From Oscillospiraceae bacterium (GTDB taxonomy: Bacteria; Bacillota; Clostridia; Oscillospirales; Oscillospiraceae), in the NCBI GenBank assembly GCA_016287555.1, contig JAEFAK010000005.1, positions 1 through 25,308 of the forward strand: a stretch of 25,308 bases of DNA. Reading direction: 5' to 3'. A program made the position numbers and the translations under genes. Of this stretch, positions 22,439 through 25,308 are shown piece after piece; position 1 is the stretch's first letter; each line of letters starts with the position of its first letter. The notes beneath the pieces are model-generated. The model was not told where the DNA came from. It saw nothing but the letters and a program-made list of their open reading frames with translations, and did not search any database.

Positions 22439-24596
22439 TTTTCTTTTTCGCGGCGGGCTTTTTCGCGGCCTCGGCAGAAGCCTCGGCCGTCTTGCGCTTG
22501 TAGCCGCGCTTATCCTCGGGCACAAAGGCCTTGCACTCGGGATTGATGCAGAAGGGCTTGGTATAGCCGCGGCCGGAGCGCTTGAACATCGTCAGGCCGC
22601 ATTCCGGGCACACGTTGGCGACGGGCACGTCCCACGTGAGGAAGTCGCACCCGTGATTGAGCATCTCGCAGGCATAGTAGGGATTGCCGTTTTTGGACTG
22701 GCGCTTGAGCATGCGCGCGCCGCACTTCGGGCACTTGCCCGGCATCTCGACAACGAGGGGCTTGGTGAACTTGCACTCAGGGAAGCCCGGGCAGGCCAGA
22801 AACTTGCCGAAGCGGCCGGTCTTGATGACCATTTTGCGGCCGCACTCGTCGCATATCTCGTCGGTCTCTTCGGCGGGGACCTTGATGCGCGTGCCCTTGA
22901 GCGTCGTCTCGGCCTCGCCGAGGGACTCGTCGAAGCCCTTATAGAAGTCTCTGATGACCTGCTTCCACTGCTTCTCGCCGTCGCCGACCTCGTCGAGCGA
23001 CTGCTCCATGCGGGCGGTGAACTTCAGGTCGACTATGTCGGGGAACTTATCGAGCAGAAGGCCGTTGACGGCCTCGCCGAGGGCGGTCGGGCGCAGGGTC
23101 TTGCCCTCCTTGGCGACATACTCGCGCTCAAGGATAGTCGACATCGTCGGGGCGTAGGTGCTCGGGCGGCCTATCCCCTTCTCCTCCATGGCGCGGATGA
23201 GGGTGTCCTCCGTATAGCGGGAGGGCGGCTGGGTGAACTTCTGCTCGGTCTTTATCTCAAGGAGCCTGACCTCCTCGCCCTCGGCGAGCTTGGGAAGGGT
23301 CTTGCCCTTGACCTCGTCGTCCTTCGCGTCGTCATAGAGGACGGTAAAGCCGGGGAATTTGACGCTGGAATGCGTCGCCTTGAAGACGTAGCCCGCGCTC
23401 GTGACGTCGATGGTCACGGTGTCGTTGACGCAGTTGGCCATCTGGCTGGCCATAAAGCGGCTCCAGATGAGCCTGTAGAGCCTGTACTGCTCGTTGGTAA
23501 GATACTGCTTGATGCTTTCGGGGACGAGACCGATATCGCTGGGACGGATAGCCTCGTGCGCGTCCTGCGCGCCGGCTCTGGCCTTGAAAACGCGCGGGGA
23601 CTTGGGATAGTACTCGGGGCCGTATTTGGCGACGATGTACTGCTTCGCGGCATCCTGCGCCTCCTTGGATACGCGCAGGGAGTCCGTTCTCATATAGGTA
23701 ATAAGTCCGACGGAGCCGAGCTCGCCGAGCTCTATGCCCTCATAGAGCTTCTGGGCGACGGACATCGTCCTCTTCGGGGCCATATTCAGTTTGCGCGAGG
23801 CATCCTGCTGGAGCGTTGAGGTTATGAACGGGCCGTAGGGTCCGCGCTGCTTGTCGGCGCGCTTGACGCCCGTGATGATAAACGGCGCGGCGGAGACGGC
23901 CGCCTTGACCTTTTCGACCTCCTCGGCGCTGTGCAGTTCGAGTTTTCCCTTTGCATTGCCGGTCAGGCGCGCTGTGAAGCGGCCTTTTTTGTCCATGCAC
24001 TCGAGCTCGGCGTCGAACGGCCAGTATTCCTCCGGGACGAAAGAGCGGATCTCATTTTCCCTGTCGACGACCATACGGGTCGCGACGGACTGGACACGGC
24101 CCGCGGAGAGACCGCGGCGTATCGTCCGCCAGAGGAGCGGGCTGAGCTTATAGCCGACTATCCTGTCGAGCACGCGGCGGGCCTGCTGCGCGTCGACCAG
24201 GTTCATGTCTATCTGCCGCGGCGCGGCGATGGAGTCGTTGACTACCTTCTTGGTTATCTCGTTGAACGTGACGCGGCAGGCCTTCTTGTCGCTGAGGGAA
24301 AGAAGCTCCTTCAGATGCCACGATATAGCCTCTCCTTCGCGGTCCGGGTCGGTCGCGAGATATACTTTGTCGCTCTCGGCGGCGCGCTTTTTAAGGGAGG
24401 CTATCGTCTCCTCGCGGCCGGGGATGGGCTTGTACTCCGGTTCGAAGTCATGCTCGATATCCACCCCGAGCGTGCTCTTGGGCAGGTCGCGCAGATGGCC
24501 CATCGAGCTCGTCACGACGTAATGGTCGCCGAGATACTTCTCGATCGTCTTCGCCTTGGCGGGCGATTCGACTATTACAAGGCTTTTCTTTGCCAT
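22431..24596 (-). CDS. topA: DNA topoisomerase I (type IA)
   Basis: TopA (721 residues) relaxes negative supercoils. The TOPRIM domain shows VIVESPAKAKTI (E10) and ATDPDREGEA (D83, D85, E87). The nucleophile is Y301 in LITYMRTDS. Three C-terminal four-cysteine zinc motifs follow, at about 582-608, 622-650 and 663-688, then a Lys/Ala-rich tail (AKKPAAKKK) of the kind that binds DNA or RNA polymerase. GAGGA (24604-24608) lies seven bases before the ATG. It begins 43 bases after dprA, and a near-consensus promoter inside dprA may drive it separately. Confidence 0.98.
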   Translation of the reverse strand: MAKKSLVIVESPAKAKTIEKYLGDHYVVTSSMGHLRDLPKSTLGVDIEHDFEPEYKPIPGREETIASLKKRAAESDKVYLATDPDREGEAISWHLKELLSLSDKKACRVTFNEITKKVVNDSIAAPRQIDMNLVDAQQARRVLDRIVGYKLSPLLWRTIRRGLSAGRVQSVATRMVVDRENEIRSFVPEEYWPFDAELECMDKKGRFTARLTGNAKGKLELHSAEEVEKVKAAVSAAPFIITGVKRADKQRGPYGPFITSTLQQDASRKLNMAPKRTMSVAQKLYEGIELGELGSVGLITYMRTDSLRVSKEAQDAAKQYIVAKYGPEYYPKSPRVFKARAGAQDAHEAIRPSDIGLVPESIKQYLTNEQYRLYRLIWSRFMASQMANCVNDTVTIDVTSAGYVFKATHSSVKFPGFTVLYDDAKDDEVKGKTLPKLAEGEEVRLLEIKTEQKFTQPPSRYTEDTLIRAMEEKGIGRPSTYAPTMSTILEREYVAKEGKTLRPTALGEAVNGLLLDKFPDIVDLKFTARMEQSLDEVGDGEKQWKQVIRDFYKGFDESLGEAETTLKGTRIKVPAEETDEICDECGRKMVIKTGRFGKFLACPGFPECKFTKPLVVEMPGKCPKCGARMLKRQSKNGNPYYACEMLNHGCDFLTWDVPVANVCPECGLTMFKRSGRGYTKPFCINPECKAFVPEDKRGYKRKTAEASAEAAKKPAAKKKNG

Positions 24597-24639
24597 ATAT
24601 CTTTCCTCACTTGAAGGTGGTAAAAATGGACGTCCCGCG

Positions 24640-25308
24640 TCAGAGCATCCCCCGCGAGGTCGGCCCGTATCTGTTGTCGTCGCCCGAGAGCACGTAACCG
24701 CCTATCTCGAGCATCGTCAGAGCCGCGAGCACATCCTGCATCTGCATTTCCAGCTCGGCGGCGAGCTCCGCGGCCGACTTTCGGCCGCCGTTGAGCGCCG
24801 CGAGGACGCGGCTTTCGCTGTCTGAAAATACTCCCAGTTTTTCTTTTAAGTCAATATATTCTAAGCCTTCTGGCTTGTCAACCTCTTTTTTTGAGGCTTT
24901 TTGTCGCTCCGGGGAGCTGACGCCGGCCTCCGCATGAGGCTCCGAGCGCGAAGTGAGAGCCAGCTCGGCGGGCAGCGAGGCGTTTACAGAACCTATGACG
25001 TCCTCCGGCTCAAGGGCTATGACGGCCCCGTCCCGCAGCAGCGCGTTCGAGCCGCGGAAGTTCGGATCGTCTATGCGCCCGGGCACGGCGAAAACGTCTC
25101 TTCCCTCCTCGAGGGCGCGGGCCGCGGTTATGAGAGAGCCGCTCTTCATCGGCGCTTCGATGACGAGAACGCCGCGGGAAAGGCCAGCGATTATCCTGTT
25201 TCTCGCGGGGAAGCTGCCGCGGGTCGACGGCGTCCCCGGCGGGTACTCGCTGACGAGCGCGCCGTGCTGCGCCGTTTCGCGGTGGAGCGGCGCGTTCCAT
25301 GTCGGGAA
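24640..25308 (-). CDS. dprA: DNA-processing protein DprA (partial; N-terminus outside window)
   Basis: The visible C-terminal 222 residues continue in frame to the right edge. They include GALVSEYPPGTPSTRGSFPA, then RNRIIAGLSRGVLVIEAP and SGSLITAARALEEGRDVFAVPG, the core of the Rossmann-like DprA fold that loads RecA onto incoming single-stranded DNA. After a hydrophilic linker comes a winged-helix-like domain (about the last 75 residues: LGVFSDSESRVLAAL...MLEIGGYVL). The linker DNA is markedly AT-rich compared with the rest of the gene and contains a promoter sequence. dprA beside topA is the common Firmicutes order; it does not by itself show that the strain is competent. Confidence 0.96.
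   Translation of the reverse strand, partial: FPTWNAPLHRETAQHGALVSEYPPGTPSTRGSFPARNRIIAGLSRGVLVIEAPMKSGSLITAARALEEGRDVFAVPGRIDDPNFRGSNALLRDGAVIALEPEDVIGSVNASLPAELALTSRSEPHAEAGVSSPERQKASKKEVDKPEGLEYIDLKEKLGVFSDSESRVLAALNGGRKSAAELAAELEMQMQDVLAALTMLEIGGYVLSGDDNRYGPTSRGML
24853..24881 (-). promoter_or_regulatory. Internal promoter in dprA, probably for topA
   Basis: TTGACA (24876-24881), 17 bases and TATATT (24853-24858) on the minus strand, 11 of 12 consensus bases. The spacer holds the small inverted repeat AGCC-AGAA-GGCT. It lies about 257 bases before the topA ATG. Confidence 0.65.

Noticed and set aside
21972..23819. 615-codon plus-strand frame opposite topA and trmFO
   Set aside because: Antisense shadow of two highly conserved genes, with Leu/Ala/Gly/Arg-rich composition typical of such shadows.

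Overview
The window looks like a chromosomal segment of a GC-rich member of the Clostridia (Firmicutes), possibly a gut Oscillospirales-type lineage. The evidence is gene content and order: efp next to a CD1247-type zinc-ribbon protein, rnc - Elp3-like radical SAM - smc - ftsY, yhbY - nadD/yqeK - LCP - rsfS - leuS, and dprA - topA - trmFO. Strong G/C preference at third codon positions and canonical GGAGG ribosome binding sites agree. I see no rRNA, tRNA, CRISPR array, phage or insertion sequence. The genus is inference.

Layout. Positions 1-2077 (minus) hold the 5' part of a MacB-type ABC ATPase gene and its membrane-fusion partner. Positions 2287-3424 (plus) are a two-gene chromate-transporter-family pair, ending at a bidirectional terminator. 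Positions 3502-5728 (minus) are an M24 aminopeptidase, efp and an extraordinary Cys/Asp-rich zinc-ribbon protein. Positions 5836-6555 (plus) are one unrecognised gene. From 6592 to the right edge everything is on the minus strand. In transcription order it runs dprA (partial), topA, trmFO, plsX, acpP, rnc, radical SAM, smc, ftsY, rdgB, yhbY, nadD-yqeK fusion, LCP, rsfS, leuS, rpsU. Many junctions overlap by 4-8 bases, so translation is probably coupled.

The genes serve core growth functions: translation (EF-P, bS21, LeuRS, RsfS, YhbY, TrmFO), chromosome topology and segregation (TopA, SMC), membrane targeting (FtsY), phospholipid and fatty-acid synthesis (PlsX, ACP), RNA processing (RNase III), nucleotide and NAD hygiene (RdgB, NadD-YqeK) and wall-polymer attachment (LCP).

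The most useful signals beyond the genes are regulatory. In this GC-rich background, short AT-rich islands coincide with near-consensus sigma-A promoters. Several lie inside coding sequence: in dprA for topA, in the end of the radical SAM gene for smc, and in the YqeK part of nadD-yqeK for LCP-rsfS. Others lie in gaps (rpsU with a perfect TTGACA-N17-TATAAT, efp, the aminopeptidase gene, acpP, chr). Other items are a palindrome around the acpP -35, an intrinsic terminator almost abutting the rnc start, 15-base direct repeats in the chr leader, a structured rpsU leader, and the Cys/Asp tract. No clearly new multi-gene system was found; the region is mainly housekeeping.
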